From NCBI GenBank assembly GCA_015065505.1, contig SVQE01000026.1, positions 1 through 35,763 on the forward strand: 35,763 bases of DNA, given 5' to 3'. Each line of letters starts with the position of its first letter. The first letter of the stretch is position 1. Both the position numbers and the translations under genes were made by a program. The DNA is from Oscillospiraceae bacterium (GTDB lineage: Bacteria; Bacillota; Clostridia; Oscillospirales; Acutalibacteraceae). The notes under the pieces were generated by a model. The model was not told where the DNA came from, searched no databases, and saw nothing but the letters and a program-made list of their open reading frames with translations. Of the stretch, positions 15,583 through 22,653 are shown piece after piece.

Positions 15583-16077
15583 ATGGAAATTATTTGTGCG
15601 GTTTTATCGTTTTTAAATCTCATTCTGCTTCTTGTTTTACTCTTTAAAAAAGAGCTTTTCAGCCTTTTTTCAAATAAAAGCGCTGTGGTTATTATGCAAA
15701 ATTCAAAAATCAACATCAAAGCGCTGAAAAATGCAGGAATAAGCATTGATGAGCTTATGAGCAGGGCAAGGCTTAGCGGATACTATAATATAGGCGATAT
15801 AGACACTGCAATTCTTGAGCCCTGCGGCAAAATCAGTTTTCTTCCTGCGCCGATGAAAAGAAATCTTAATCCCAAGGATTTCAACTTTGCGCCCGTAAGA
15901 GAGGGAATGAGCCGAGTTATTATTTCAAACGGAAGAATTATTAAAGATAATCTTTTGCTCTCGGGTATCAGCGAAAGCGATTTGTTTAATCTGCTTTCTC
16001 AAAGGGGCAGCAGGCTTGATGATATTGCCATTGCAACCGCAAACGAAGCAGGAAGAATAGATTTTTTCAACAAATAA
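15583..16077 (+). CDS. Single-pass membrane protein with YetF-like (DUF421 C-terminal) domain
   Basis: The 164-aa protein has one N-terminal membrane helix (about 3-25) followed by two repeats of a small alpha/beta domain: VVIMQNSKINIKALKNAGIS then ELMSRARLSGYYNIGDIDTAIL and GKISFLP, and again SRVIISNGRIIKDNLLLSGIS with DLFNLLSQRGSRLDDI. This is the YetF/DUF421 cytoplasmic domain. Normal DUF421 proteins have three membrane helices. GGGTGA lies 5 nt before the ATG at 15583. The function of the family is unclear; it is linked to the membrane of spores and cells in Bacillus. Confidence 0.8.
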   Translation: MEIICAVLSFLNLILLLVLLFKKELFSLFSNKSAVVIMQNSKINIKALKNAGISIDELMSRARLSGYYNIGDIDTAILEPCGKISFLPAPMKRNLNPKDFNFAPVREGMSRVIISNGRIIKDNLLLSGISESDLFNLLSQRGSRLDDIAIATANEAGRIDFFNK

Positions 16078-16118
16078 ATTGATTTTTATATACAATAAGC
16101 GGTAATAGCTCAAATTGC

Positions 16119-16189
16119 TTGACAAAAAAGATAAAAGTAACTATAATTCATATGATTGGTATGTTCATATGTTAGTATCAATCATATGA
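16119..16189 (+). promoter_or_regulatory. Promoter and palindromic operator of the arsR-transporter operon
   Basis: TTGACA (16119-16124), a 17-nt spacer and TATAAT (16142-16147) form an ideal sigma-A promoter. Immediately downstream a perfect 11-bp inverted repeat, TCATATGATTG (16148-16158) and CAATCATATGA (16179-16189), encloses a further CATATG-centred palindrome (16166-16171). It overlaps the transcription start, as expected for repression by an ArsR/SmtB dimer. Confidence 0.85.
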
Positions 16190-16191
16190 GG

Positions 16192-16332
16192 TGACCGGGC
16201 AAAGCTGCGCTTCCCCTCATCCGTCAGCCTTTCGGCTGCCACCTTTTGCTCGCCGCAGACGGCTAACCCCTTTGTCTGCTGCGCAGACATTTCCCCTGTC
16301 AAAGGGAATGCCCCGAGGGGAAGGCAGATAGG
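16192..16332. repeat. GC-rich palindromic repeat inserted in the arsR leader
   Basis: This 140-bp segment has several short hairpins (CAGCC/GGCTG, GTCTGC/GCAGAC, TTCCC/GGGAA, CCCC/GGGG) and is richer in GC than its surroundings. Blocks such as CTTCCCCTC, CGCAGACG and CCCTGTCAAAGGGAATG resemble the repeat family at 3.86, 31.4 and 34.77 kb. It lies between the operator and the ribosome binding site of the regulator gene. Confidence 0.65.
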
Positions 16333-16343
16333 AGATACATATT

Positions 16344-16625
16344 ATGAAAGAACAGGAAATTTTTGATTTAGCAGAATTTTTCAAGGCGTTTTCAGATTCA
16401 ACAAGGGTTAAAATCCTTCTTGCGCTTTTTGAAGAGGAGCTGAATGTTTCGCAGATTGTTGAAAAAATCGGCGTTTCGCAGACAGCGGCATCGCATCAGC
16501 TCAGGTCTTTGAAGCAGAGCCATCTGGTTCGCTGCAGAAGAGAGGGAAAGAATATGTTTTATTCCCTTGCAGACGACCATGTTAAAATAATTATGGATTG
16601 TGCCATTGAGCACATTGAGGAGTGA
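16344..16625 (+). CDS. ArsR/SmtB-family zinc-type metalloregulator
   Basis: This 93-aa winged-helix repressor has the core ALFEEELNVSQIVEKIGVSQ and the recognition helix TAASHQLRSLKQSHLV, then a wing (CRREGKNMFYSL). Helix 5 reads DDHVKIIMDCAIEHIEE and provides D77, H79, H90 and E93, the exact D-H-H-E ligand spacing of the zinc site in SmtB and CzrA. The cysteine motif (CxC) of Cd/Pb sensors in helix 3 is absent. A zinc-responsive (or Co-responsive) repressor is therefore likely. AGGAG precedes the ATG, and the transporter gene starts 3 bp after the stop. It is expected to bind the palindrome at 16148-16189. Confidence 0.93.
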   Translation: MKEQEIFDLAEFFKAFSDSTRVKILLALFEEELNVSQIVEKIGVSQTAASHQLRSLKQSHLVRCRREGKNMFYSLADDHVKIIMDCAIEHIEE

Positions 16626-16628
16626 ATT

Positions 16629-17597
16629 ATGGCAGAGCATAAACACGAACACTCTCACGAGCACGACCATTCCCATAATCATGAAAACTTCGAGCATTCA
16701 AAAAAAGCTTTAATTATCAAGCTTTTTATTGCCGTAGTATTTTTTGCAGCAGGCTATATTGCCGATGAAATACTCTCGGCACCGCTCTACATATATCTGA
16801 GCTGCTTTATAATTTCATATATTGCAGTCGGTTTTGAGGTTGTTAAGGACGCCGTTGAAGATATTTTTGCAGGCAAGGTTTTTAACGAGTGCTTTTTGAT
16901 GAGCATTGCTTCTCTGGGCGCATTTGTTATAGGCGAATACAGCGAGGGCTGTGCAGTTATGCTGCTCTATTCCATTGGTGAATTTATTCACGGCGCGGCA
17001 ATAAGCAAAAGCAAAAAGGCAATCAGAAAAATCGAAAATGAAAGCGGAAATCCCCATCATCACGAGTCGAGCGAAAACGAAAGCTTTATTGCGGCATTCG
17101 CAAAGGTATATACCCCGATAGTCTGCATTATTGCAATTCTTGTTGTTATTATTCCGCCGCTGTTTCTTTATCAGGAATGGAAGGAATGGATTTACAGAGG
17201 ACTTTCGGTTCTTGTTATCGGCTGTCCGTGCGCTATTGTTATTTCTGTTCCGCTCAGCTTTTCGTGCGCTATTGACGCCTGCACAAGGCGCGGAATATAT
17301 GTTTATCACACGAATGCGCTTGAAAAGCTATATAAAAGCGGAAATGTAAGCGAAGGCATTGTTATTGAAAACAACAGCGAGGACAAGCTTTCGTTTGTTA
17401 AAACGGCAGCAAAGAAGGCGGTTGTTATTTCGCGTGAAAATATTGCAGTTGCAATAGGCGTTAAGCTTGTTGTGCTGATTTTAGTTGTTTTTCTCAACCG
17501 GGAGCTGCCCATGTGGCTTGCTGCATTCAGCGATGTCGGCATTTCATTTATTGCAATTCTTAATTCATTAAGGTCGTTGAGGATAAAAACAAAGTAA
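16629..17597 (+). CDS. Catalytic-domain-less P1B-type (Zn/Cd) ATPase membrane scaffold with His-rich N-terminus
   Basis: The 322-aa protein begins with a His-rich tail (13 His in residues 4-23). It then has all eight helices of a P1B-2 ATPase: TM1-2 (27-70), TM3-4 (86-124), TM5 (160-180), TM6 with C199-P-C201, TM7 with K279 and TM8 with D302. These correspond to the CPC, Lys and Asp of the ZntA metal site. The actuator domain is replaced by a short His-containing linker (about 134-155), and the phosphorylation/nucleotide domains by about 30 residues (233-262). DKTGT, TGE and GDGxNDxP are all missing, so it cannot be an ATP-driven pump in the known way. It could be a passive metal conduit, a zinc buffer or a partner of another pump. 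GAGGAG lies before the ATG. There are no stops or frameshifts. Confidence 0.85.
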   Translation: MAEHKHEHSHEHDHSHNHENFEHSKKALIIKLFIAVVFFAAGYIADEILSAPLYIYLSCFIISYIAVGFEVVKDAVEDIFAGKVFNECFLMSIASLGAFVIGEYSEGCAVMLLYSIGEFIHGAAISKSKKAIRKIENESGNPHHHESSENESFIAAFAKVYTPIVCIIAILVVIIPPLFLYQEWKEWIYRGLSVLVIGCPCAIVISVPLSFSCAIDACTRRGIYVYHTNALEKLYKSGNVSEGIVIENNSEDKLSFVKTAAKKAVVISRENIAVAIGVKLVVLILVVFLNRELPMWLAAFSDVGISFIAILNSLRSLRIKTK

Positions 17598-17601
17598 AGC
17601 T

Positions 17602-18324
17602 ATGCAGAAATTATTTATTGATTACACACCCGAAAACGAAATAGTTCTTGAGGGCGAGCAGGCGCGCCATATAGCAAAATCGCTCAGAATGAAAAAGGGC
17701 GATATGTTAACGGTTAACGATTCAAACGGCAGCGATTACGGATGCTCGATAGAAGAAATAACCAAAGACAGCGTTATTCTCAAGGTTTGCTATAAGCAGG
17801 CATCAAACAGCGAGCCCACCTGCAGGGTCAGCATATATCAGGGAAACCCGAAGGGAAGCAAGCTTGAGGATATTATTCAGAAATGCGTTGAGCTCGGCGT
17901 TTTTGAAATAACCCCGGTGCTTACAAAGAGATGTGTCAGCCGTCCCGACGAGAAAAGCGCAAAAAAGAAAACCGAAAGATATAATAAAATCGCCCTTGAA
18001 GCCGCTCAGCAAAGCGGACGGGGCGCAATTCCGAAGGTTAATGATTTAATTTCTTTAAAGCAGGCTGTAAGCGAGGATAACAGCGAGGTTAAAATCGTTT
18101 TCTATGAGGGCGGCGGTCAGCCGCTTAGAAGCCTTGTAAACGAAAACGCTGAAAGCATTTCAATCTACATAGGGCCCGAAGGCGGTTTTGAAAAGGAAGA
18201 GGTTGATTTGATAACCGCAAACGGTGCAGCCGCAGCAACTCTCGGCAAGCGAATTCTCCGCACCCAGACCGCCCCCGTTGCCGCCCTTTCGGCAATAATG
18301 CTGATTACAAAAAATCTTGAATAA
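17602..18324 (+). CDS. rsmE: 16S rRNA m3U1498 methyltransferase RsmE
   Basis: RsmE methylates N3 of U1498 in 16S rRNA using S-adenosylmethionine. The 240-aa SPOUT enzyme has an N-terminal PUA-like domain with EGEQARHIAKSLRMKKGD and a C-terminal knotted domain with GNPKGSKLEDIIQKCVELGV, ALEAAQQSGRGAIPKV, IYIGPEGGFEKEEVD and LGKRILRTQTAPVAAL. It starts 4 bp after the scaffold gene without a clear ribosome binding site, which suggests translational coupling, although the two functions are unrelated. Confidence 0.96.
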   Translation: MQKLFIDYTPENEIVLEGEQARHIAKSLRMKKGDMLTVNDSNGSDYGCSIEEITKDSVILKVCYKQASNSEPTCRVSIYQGNPKGSKLEDIIQKCVELGVFEITPVLTKRCVSRPDEKSAKKKTERYNKIALEAAQQSGRGAIPKVNDLISLKQAVSEDNSEVKIVFYEGGGQPLRSLVNENAESISIYIGPEGGFEKEEVDLITANGAAAATLGKRILRTQTAPVAALSAIMLITKNLE

Positions 18325-18361
18325 ATCTGAGCTCGCAACTCGAAACTCGCAACTCGAAACT

Positions 18362-18416
18362 GAATAATTTAAAATAGCGATTTGCTTTTCTTGCAAATCG
18401 CTATTTTAAATTATTC
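18362..18416. terminator. Very long bidirectional terminator shared by rsmE and ogg
   Basis: Arms 18362-18385 and 18393-18416 form a perfect 24-bp stem with a 7-nt loop. The right arm includes the last five codons and the stop of ogg. Before it lie two tandem CTCGCAACTCGAAA copies (18331-18360), a motif also seen at 9.34 kb. Confidence 0.85.
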
Positions 18417-19222
18417 CTCGCCCAGTGGAACAAATACTGCTGGGCAATTCCCTCAATTCCCTCAAAGCATTCGGGCAAGCCGTTAGGATAATATTCCATA
18501 ACTCTTTTCATCCAGACATCAACGGGGAAGGCGCTGTAAAACCCGAAGCCAAACAGCAGCGCGCAGTTTGCAACCTTAATTCCCACGCCGTAGATGTTCA
18601 AAAGCTCTTTCCTTGCCTCGTCGAGCGAAAGGCTTTTTATTTTTTGCAAATCAATTTCACCCGAAGCAACATCCTTTGAAAGCTTTTCAAGGTATTTTGC
18701 TCTGTAGCCGCAGCCAAGCGCCTCAAAATCGGCAACGCTGAGCGAAGAAAGCGTTTCTGCAGAGGGGAAAGAATAAAAGCCGTTTCCCAAATCGTCACCG
18801 TATGCCTTGCAGAGACGCGAAATTATAAGCTTAATTCTTTTAATATTGTTTTGCTGGCTTATAACAAAGGAGCAAAGCGCTTCCCACGGCTCCTGATTTA
18901 AAATTCTTATGCCGTAGTATTCATCAATCGTTGAAGAAAGCAGCTCATCCTCTTTGAGCTTATCGCAGATTGCCTTATAATCCTTATTCAAATCAAAATA
19001 ATTAACCCAAAAATCATCAAAAACATCCATATCGGTGTCTTCAAAAATCAGATTACCGTTCTCTTTTTTGATATTAAGAAAATAACCGCCTGCAACTCCG
19101 CTGTAGGAGCCGTCGTCATTGCGCTCCCATCTGAACGCCTGACCGCAGTCAAGAGTGAGATCTAAATCAAGGCATTCAACATCCGACACAATTATCGAAT
19201 TGTTTAATTTTTCTTTCTTCAT
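18401..19222 (-). CDS. ogg: 8-oxoguanine DNA glycosylase/AP lyase (OGG1 type)
   Basis: The enzyme removes 8-oxoguanine from DNA and cuts the abasic site. The 273-aa protein has the N-terminal OGG domain (LTLDCGQAFRWERNDDGSYS), FVISQQNNIKRIKLIISRLC, and the helix-hairpin-helix GVGIKVANCALL with the catalytic Lys. The essential Asp is in AFPVDVWMKRVM. Bacterial OGG1-type glycosylases are typical of Clostridia. The ATG at 19222 is preferred over one at 19276; an AAAGAGA-like site lies upstream of it, and the extra 18 residues have no counterpart in the family. Confidence 0.93.
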   Translation of the reverse strand: MKKEKLNNSIIVSDVECLDLDLTLDCGQAFRWERNDDGSYSGVAGGYFLNIKKENGNLIFEDTDMDVFDDFWVNYFDLNKDYKAICDKLKEDELLSSTIDEYYGIRILNQEPWEALCSFVISQQNNIKRIKLIISRLCKAYGDDLGNGFYSFPSAETLSSLSVADFEALGCGYRAKYLEKLSKDVASGEIDLQKIKSLSLDEARKELLNIYGVGIKVANCALLFGFGFYSAFPVDVWMKRVMEYYPNGLPECFEGIEGIAQQYLFHWARNNLK

Positions 19223-19629
19223 TCTTAGTCTCTTTTCGTCAATATTATACAAATAATTATAACATCTATTTGTCAAGAGTCAAATTAAAAAACAGCAATT
19301 TTCACAAAAAATTATTACTCTTTTGTAATGTTAAAAACTAAGTGTAAAAAGTTGAAAAGATGCACTTTAACGGGTGAAAATAGGTTTTCAACACCTGAAA
19401 AACGCTTAAATATGGGGTTTTTTGTTAGGTTTTTAACATTTTCCACCGAGTTTTCCACATTGGTTTCAAAATTGTTAATATTACACGTTGTTATCAAAAA
19501 CCCTTGTCAAGAAAAATTTATTGCTCAAAACTAACAAAAATCAATGCTTAAATAATTGAATAATTTTGTGCGATTTTTCAAACACTATTTGTATAATTTA
19601 AATTCATTTTTTTACAGGGAGAGGATACA
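19223..19629. other. Intergenic region with DnaA-box-like sites and a -10 element
   Basis: No gene could be supported. The gap is AT-rich with TTTTCCACA (19451-19459, a DnaA-box consensus match), a near match TTTTCCACC (19439-19447) and several GTTTTTAACA/TTTTCAACA words. A TATAAT (19592-19597) and the GGGAGAGG site (19617-19624) lead into the next gene. The small frames here carry no recognisable domains. Confidence 0.5.
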
Positions 19630-19896
19630 GTGATTAAAGGAATCAACAAGCAGGTTTTAGAGGTAACAAATCCGCAATCGCCGTATTTTGAAAAAATTGT
19701 GTTTTTTGTTAAGCCTGCTTCCTCGCAGGTTGAGGAAAAAACACTTAAAGAGGAAGCGCAGAGAATAACGGAAAAAATGAAAAAGCCGCCAAGAGAGAAG
19801 AAATCCTTTAAACAAATTGCAGCAGGCGGACTCTATGTTCTACTCGGTGCAGGCGCAGGCTGTGCGCTTTCGTTTCTGATAACATCGATTATTTAG
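19630..19896 (+). CDS. Small membrane-anchored protein (88 aa), family not recognised
   Basis: It starts at GTG 19630 with a strong GGGAGAGG site. The protein has a charged, probably cytoplasmic N-terminal region (1-63; EKIVFFVKPASSQVEEK, then Lys/Glu-rich helices) and a C-terminal hydrophobic helix (about 65-88; GGLYVLLGAGAGCALSFL), so it is a tail-anchored membrane protein. It lies 11 bp before sleB and is probably co-transcribed. The pair may act in sporulation or the cell envelope. Function is unknown; the good start signals and operon context argue that it is real. Confidence 0.75.
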   Translation: MIKGINKQVLEVTNPQSPYFEKIVFFVKPASSQVEEKTLKEEAQRITEKMKKPPREKKSFKQIAAGGLYVLLGAGAGCALSFLITSII

Positions 19897-19907
19897 GAGG
19901 AATAATA

Positions 19908-20594
19908 ATGAAAAAGCTTTTAAATACTATATTAATACTGTTTTTGGTGATTTCCGTATGTGCAGGCGGAATAGGCGCATATGCGGCGGTTTTCAGGGAT
20001 GAAAGCGTTTATGCGCTTTCGCGCTACGGCTCAACGGGCACCGAGGTTAAAAACATTCAGAAGGTTTTAAAGAAGCTCGGTTATTATACGGGCTCGGTTG
20101 ACGGAATATACGGAACAAAAACAAAGAAGGCAGTAACCTCGTTTCAGCGCGACTGCGGCTTAACCGTTGACGGCATCTGCGGACCGCAAACGCTTCTCTA
20201 TCTCGGGCTTTCATCGGGCTCTCAGAGCTCCTCGGGCTATTCAAATGAGGATATAACTCTGCTTGCAAAGGTTATTTCAGCCGAGGCAAGGGGAGAAAGC
20301 TATGAAGGGCAGGTTGCCGTTGGTGCGGTTATTCTCAACAGGGTTGCTCACCCGAGCTTTCCCGACACAATCAGCGGTGTAATCTATCAGAACGGCGCAT
20401 TTTCCTGCGTTAACGATTCAAACTGGTATCAGCCCGTTGCAGATTCGGCAAAACGCGCAGCGCAGGATGCTCTGAACGGCTGGGACCCTTCGGGCGGAGC
20501 GGTTTATTACTATAACCCTGCAAAAACCAACGATAAATGGATAAGAACAAGAACGGTCATAAAAGTTATAGGAAGCCATTATTTCTGTAAATAA
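19908..20594 (+). CDS. sleB: SleB-like spore cortex-lytic / cell wall hydrolase
   Basis: SleB-type enzymes are lytic transglycosylases that degrade spore cortex peptidoglycan at germination. The 228-aa protein has a signal peptide (1-27), a peptidoglycan-binding domain (about 38-100; STGTEVKNIQKVLKKLGYY, DGIYGTKTKKAVTSFQ, DGICGPQTL) and a Hydrolase_2 domain (about 113-228; LLAKVISAEARGESYEGQVA with the catalytic Glu, VILNRVAHPSFPDTI and GAFSCV). The usual partner ypeB is not next to it. It implies that the organism sporulates, or once did. AGGAGG precedes the ATG. Confidence 0.92.
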   Translation: MKKLLNTILILFLVISVCAGGIGAYAAVFRDESVYALSRYGSTGTEVKNIQKVLKKLGYYTGSVDGIYGTKTKKAVTSFQRDCGLTVDGICGPQTLLYLGLSSGSQSSSGYSNEDITLLAKVISAEARGESYEGQVAVGAVILNRVAHPSFPDTISGVIYQNGAFSCVNDSNWYQPVADSAKRAAQDALNGWDPSGGAVYYYNPAKTNDKWIRTRTVIKVIGSHYFCK

Positions 20595-20735
20595 TGAATT
20601 GCCCATGGCATGAATTGAACTGCGTTCATGAATTGCACGGGTGCATGAATTGCCTGCGGCATTGATAATAAGGCAATTCAATTCATGGAGCGCAGCGAGA
20701 ATTCATGGCGAAGCCAATTCACGACGAAGTCAATT
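20595..20735. repeat. Symmetric array of short hairpins separated by TGAATT then AATTCA
   Basis: Right after the sleB stop there are four TGAATT spacers (20595, 20611, 20629, 20646) alternating with mini-hairpins TGCC/GGCA, GAAC/GTTC, TGCA/TGCA and TGCC/GGCA. Past a centre near 20665, four AATTCA spacers (20675, 20680, 20700, 20716) alternate with TGGC/GCCA and GAC/GTC hairpins. The whole is a large palindrome with hairpin branches. A like-built array with TGAAAT/ATTTCA spacers is at 34.41 kb. Confidence 0.75.
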
Positions 20736-20744
20736 AATAAAAAA

Positions 20745-20773
20745 CAAGCAGCATCACGATTTGTGATGCTGCT
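20745..20773 (-). terminator. Terminator of the Xre regulator
   Basis: AGCAGCATCAC (20747-20757) and GTGATGCTGCT (20763-20773) form an 11-bp stem, followed on the minus strand by TTGTTTTTTATT. Confidence 0.85.
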
Positions 20774-20995
20774 CTACTTATTTCTTTTCGGATTATCTGT
20801 CTGCCCCAGGATGTAATCAATGCTGACATTGTGAAACTCCGATAACAAAATCAAAACTTCGGGCGGAATAGTGCGCTCGCCGCTTTCATAATATGCGTAA
20901 GTTCTTTGCGGAAGATTTATTTTTTTACCCATTTCAAATTGTGTTAAATCAGCGTCTTCCCGTAAATCACGAATTCTTTGAAATTTCAATGCCAT
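20774..20995 (-). CDS. Xre-family helix-turn-helix regulator
   Basis: The 73-aa protein is a single Cro/CI-type HTH: IRDLREDADLTQFEMGKKIN, then PQRTYAYYESGERTIPPEVL and SEFHNVSIDYILGQTD. It has no effector domain. The ATG at 20995 (MALKFQ) begins right before the domain; a start at 21022 would overlap the operator at 21017-21029. It is divergent from the secreted protein gene at 21081, and the shared gap has two copies of a GAACA-N3-TGTTC-type palindrome. It probably represses one or both genes. Confidence 0.9.
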   Translation of the reverse strand: MALKFQRIRDLREDADLTQFEMGKKINLPQRTYAYYESGERTIPPEVLILLSEFHNVSIDYILGQTDNPKRNK

Positions 20996-21016
20996 CACCG
21001 ATTTAATTATAACCAA

Positions 21017-21060
21017 GAACATATTGTTCTATTGACAACAAGAACAAATTGTTCTATAAT
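21017..21060 (+). promoter_or_regulatory. Promoter of the secreted protein with two Xre operators
   Basis: TTGACA (21032-21037), a 17-nt spacer and TATAAT (21055-21060). GAACATATTGTTC (21017-21029) lies just upstream of the -35, and GAACAAATTGTTC (21042-21054) exactly fills the spacer. The two near-palindromes differ at one central base. A protein on the second site would block RNA polymerase. Confidence 0.85.
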
Positions 21061-21080
21061 ATATTAGAAAGGAGTTTTTT

Positions 21081-22433
21081 ATGAAAAAAATAATTAGTTT
21101 ATTATTATCAATTATTATTGTAATCAGCATACCGCTATCAGTTTCTGCAAAAGAAACAACATTTCTTTTGAATAATTCATGGTATGAAGGCTATGTTGAT
21201 GACATAAATATAACAAATTGGTATTGCTTTACACTTGAAGATGACGGTGTATTATCTTTAGCTTTAATGCATTATTCAGGAGTTGGCTTTACCGTATACA
21301 ATGATGATTTATCGGAAGTGGTGATATCTGATTGGCTTCAGCACGGAACGGCTGATTCTCCTGTTACCAGTAAATATGAAGAAATTATAAGCAAGGGTAC
21401 TTACTATATAAAAATATCTTCATATGTTGACACGGGAATCGGTGTGTTCAGGTATTCAGGAAAATACAGAATTAAAGGAACCTTTAAAGGATACAAAACA
21501 AATGATAAAGAGCCAAATGATTTTGATTGTCCGATGTTAATAGCTCCGCAAAAAACTATAATCGGTGCAGTTACAGCGCAAGATCATATAGATTGGTATA
21601 AACTTGTTATATCCAAACCAAAAACTATAATACTAACCTTTAATCATTATTGCAATATTTTCTATTGCCTATATAATCAAGATTTAATTGAAATAACTGA
21701 TCCGGAGAACGGACAAGGATGGCTACAAGGCGGTAACGAGCAATCGCCGACGGTTGAAAAATATAAATACAAACTTAATAAAGGTACATACTATATAAAA
21801 GTTGCAGATTCATTCGATTCCGGTATAGGTATATTCAGAGGTAACGGAAAATACCAAATATCATGGAAATATTATGTCAAAAAGCCATCAAAACTATATG
21901 TAACAAGTCATAAAACAACAAGCCTAAAGCTTTCATGGAGCAAAGTCGGTGATGTTAGTGGTTATCAGCTTCAGCACAAATCGGGCAAAGGCTGGAAAAC
22001 CATCAAAAGAACAACCTCAAATTCATATGCTGTTAAAAACCTTAAATCAGGAACAAAAAAAGAGTTCAGAGTTCGCTCATTCATCGAAGTTGATGGTAAT
22101 AAATATTACAGTAGTTGGAAGACACTCACAACAGCTACAAAGCCGAGCACACCGAGCATTAAAACTCCTTCAACGAATAAAAAGCATCAAATAATTGTGA
22201 AATGGAAAAAGGTTTCAGCCTGCTCGGGATATCAGGTTCAATACAGCAATAAAAAGAATTTCAGTTCAGTTATCGCGACAAAAACCGTTTCGGGTAAGGA
22301 TAAAACAAGCTATACGGGGAAGAACTTCACAAAGGGAAAAACCTATTATGTTCGTGTTCGCGCATATAAAACAGTTAACGGAACAAAGTATTACGGTGCC
22401 TGGAGTTCTGTTAAATCAATAAAGTGTAAATAA
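21081..22433 (+). CDS. Secreted protein with two PPC-like beta domains and two fibronectin type III domains
   Basis: The 450-aa protein has a signal peptide (1-23, ending SVSA), two repeated beta-sandwich domains resembling bacterial pre-peptidase C-terminal domains (about 25-135 and 140-265; each with a WYCF/WYKL strand, a GTYYIKI/GTYYIKV strand and a GKY strand), and two FnIII domains (about 270-355 and 360-450). No catalytic domain or wall-anchor motif is seen. It is probably a surface adhesion or binding protein. Codon use is more AT-rich than in the neighbours, which may reflect transfer. AAAGGAG precedes the ATG, and the promoter carries Xre operators. A terminator follows at 22534. Confidence 0.82.
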   Translation: MKKIISLLLSIIIVISIPLSVSAKETTFLLNNSWYEGYVDDINITNWYCFTLEDDGVLSLALMHYSGVGFTVYNDDLSEVVISDWLQHGTADSPVTSKYEEIISKGTYYIKISSYVDTGIGVFRYSGKYRIKGTFKGYKTNDKEPNDFDCPMLIAPQKTIIGAVTAQDHIDWYKLVISKPKTIILTFNHYCNIFYCLYNQDLIEITDPENGQGWLQGGNEQSPTVEKYKYKLNKGTYYIKVADSFDSGIGIFRGNGKYQISWKYYVKKPSKLYVTSHKTTSLKLSWSKVGDVSGYQLQHKSGKGWKTIKRTTSNSYAVKNLKSGTKKEFRVRSFIEVDGNKYYSSWKTLTTATKPSTPSIKTPSTNKKHQIIVKWKKVSACSGYQVQYSNKKNFSSVIATKTVSGKDKTSYTGKNFTKGKTYYVRVRAYKTVNGTKYYGAWSSVKSIKCK

Positions 22434-22533
22434 GAATAGAAAAAAGGCTGAGGAAAAAAGATGCAGAATTCCGTTTTCTTGCGAGCGGGAGCTGTACAAA
22501 GGTACTGCCCCCGAGCAAAAAACGGAAAACGCC

Positions 22534-22572
22534 AAAAATCCCGAGGATTCGATGTCCTCGGGATTTTTCTTT
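22534..22572 (+). terminator. Terminator after the secreted protein, preceded by a second hairpin
   Basis: AAAATCCCGAGGA and TCCTCGGGATTTTT form a strong stem with a T-run on the plus strand. Just before it (22469-22529) another imperfect hairpin joins CCGTTTTCTTGC with GCAAAAAACGG and contains an inner GTAC/GTAC stem. Confidence 0.85.
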
Positions 22573-22653
22573 TATTAATCAATTATTTGTAATGAAACGA
22601 ACCGAACATAATTATAATACTCGGCGTGTTTATGCGCCTTTTAACCAGCCTGA

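Noticed and set aside
16629-17597. P-type ATPase scaffold as a plain pseudogene
   Set aside because: Not excluded, but disfavoured: the frame is intact, both losses fall at domain borders, the metal-site residues are kept, and promoter, operator and ribosome binding site are all good.
20595-20735. Possible CRISPR array
   Set aside because: The repeated words are only 6 bp, switch orientation at the centre, and what lies between them are small hairpins of 9-12 bp, not unique spacers of constant length. No cas genes are present.
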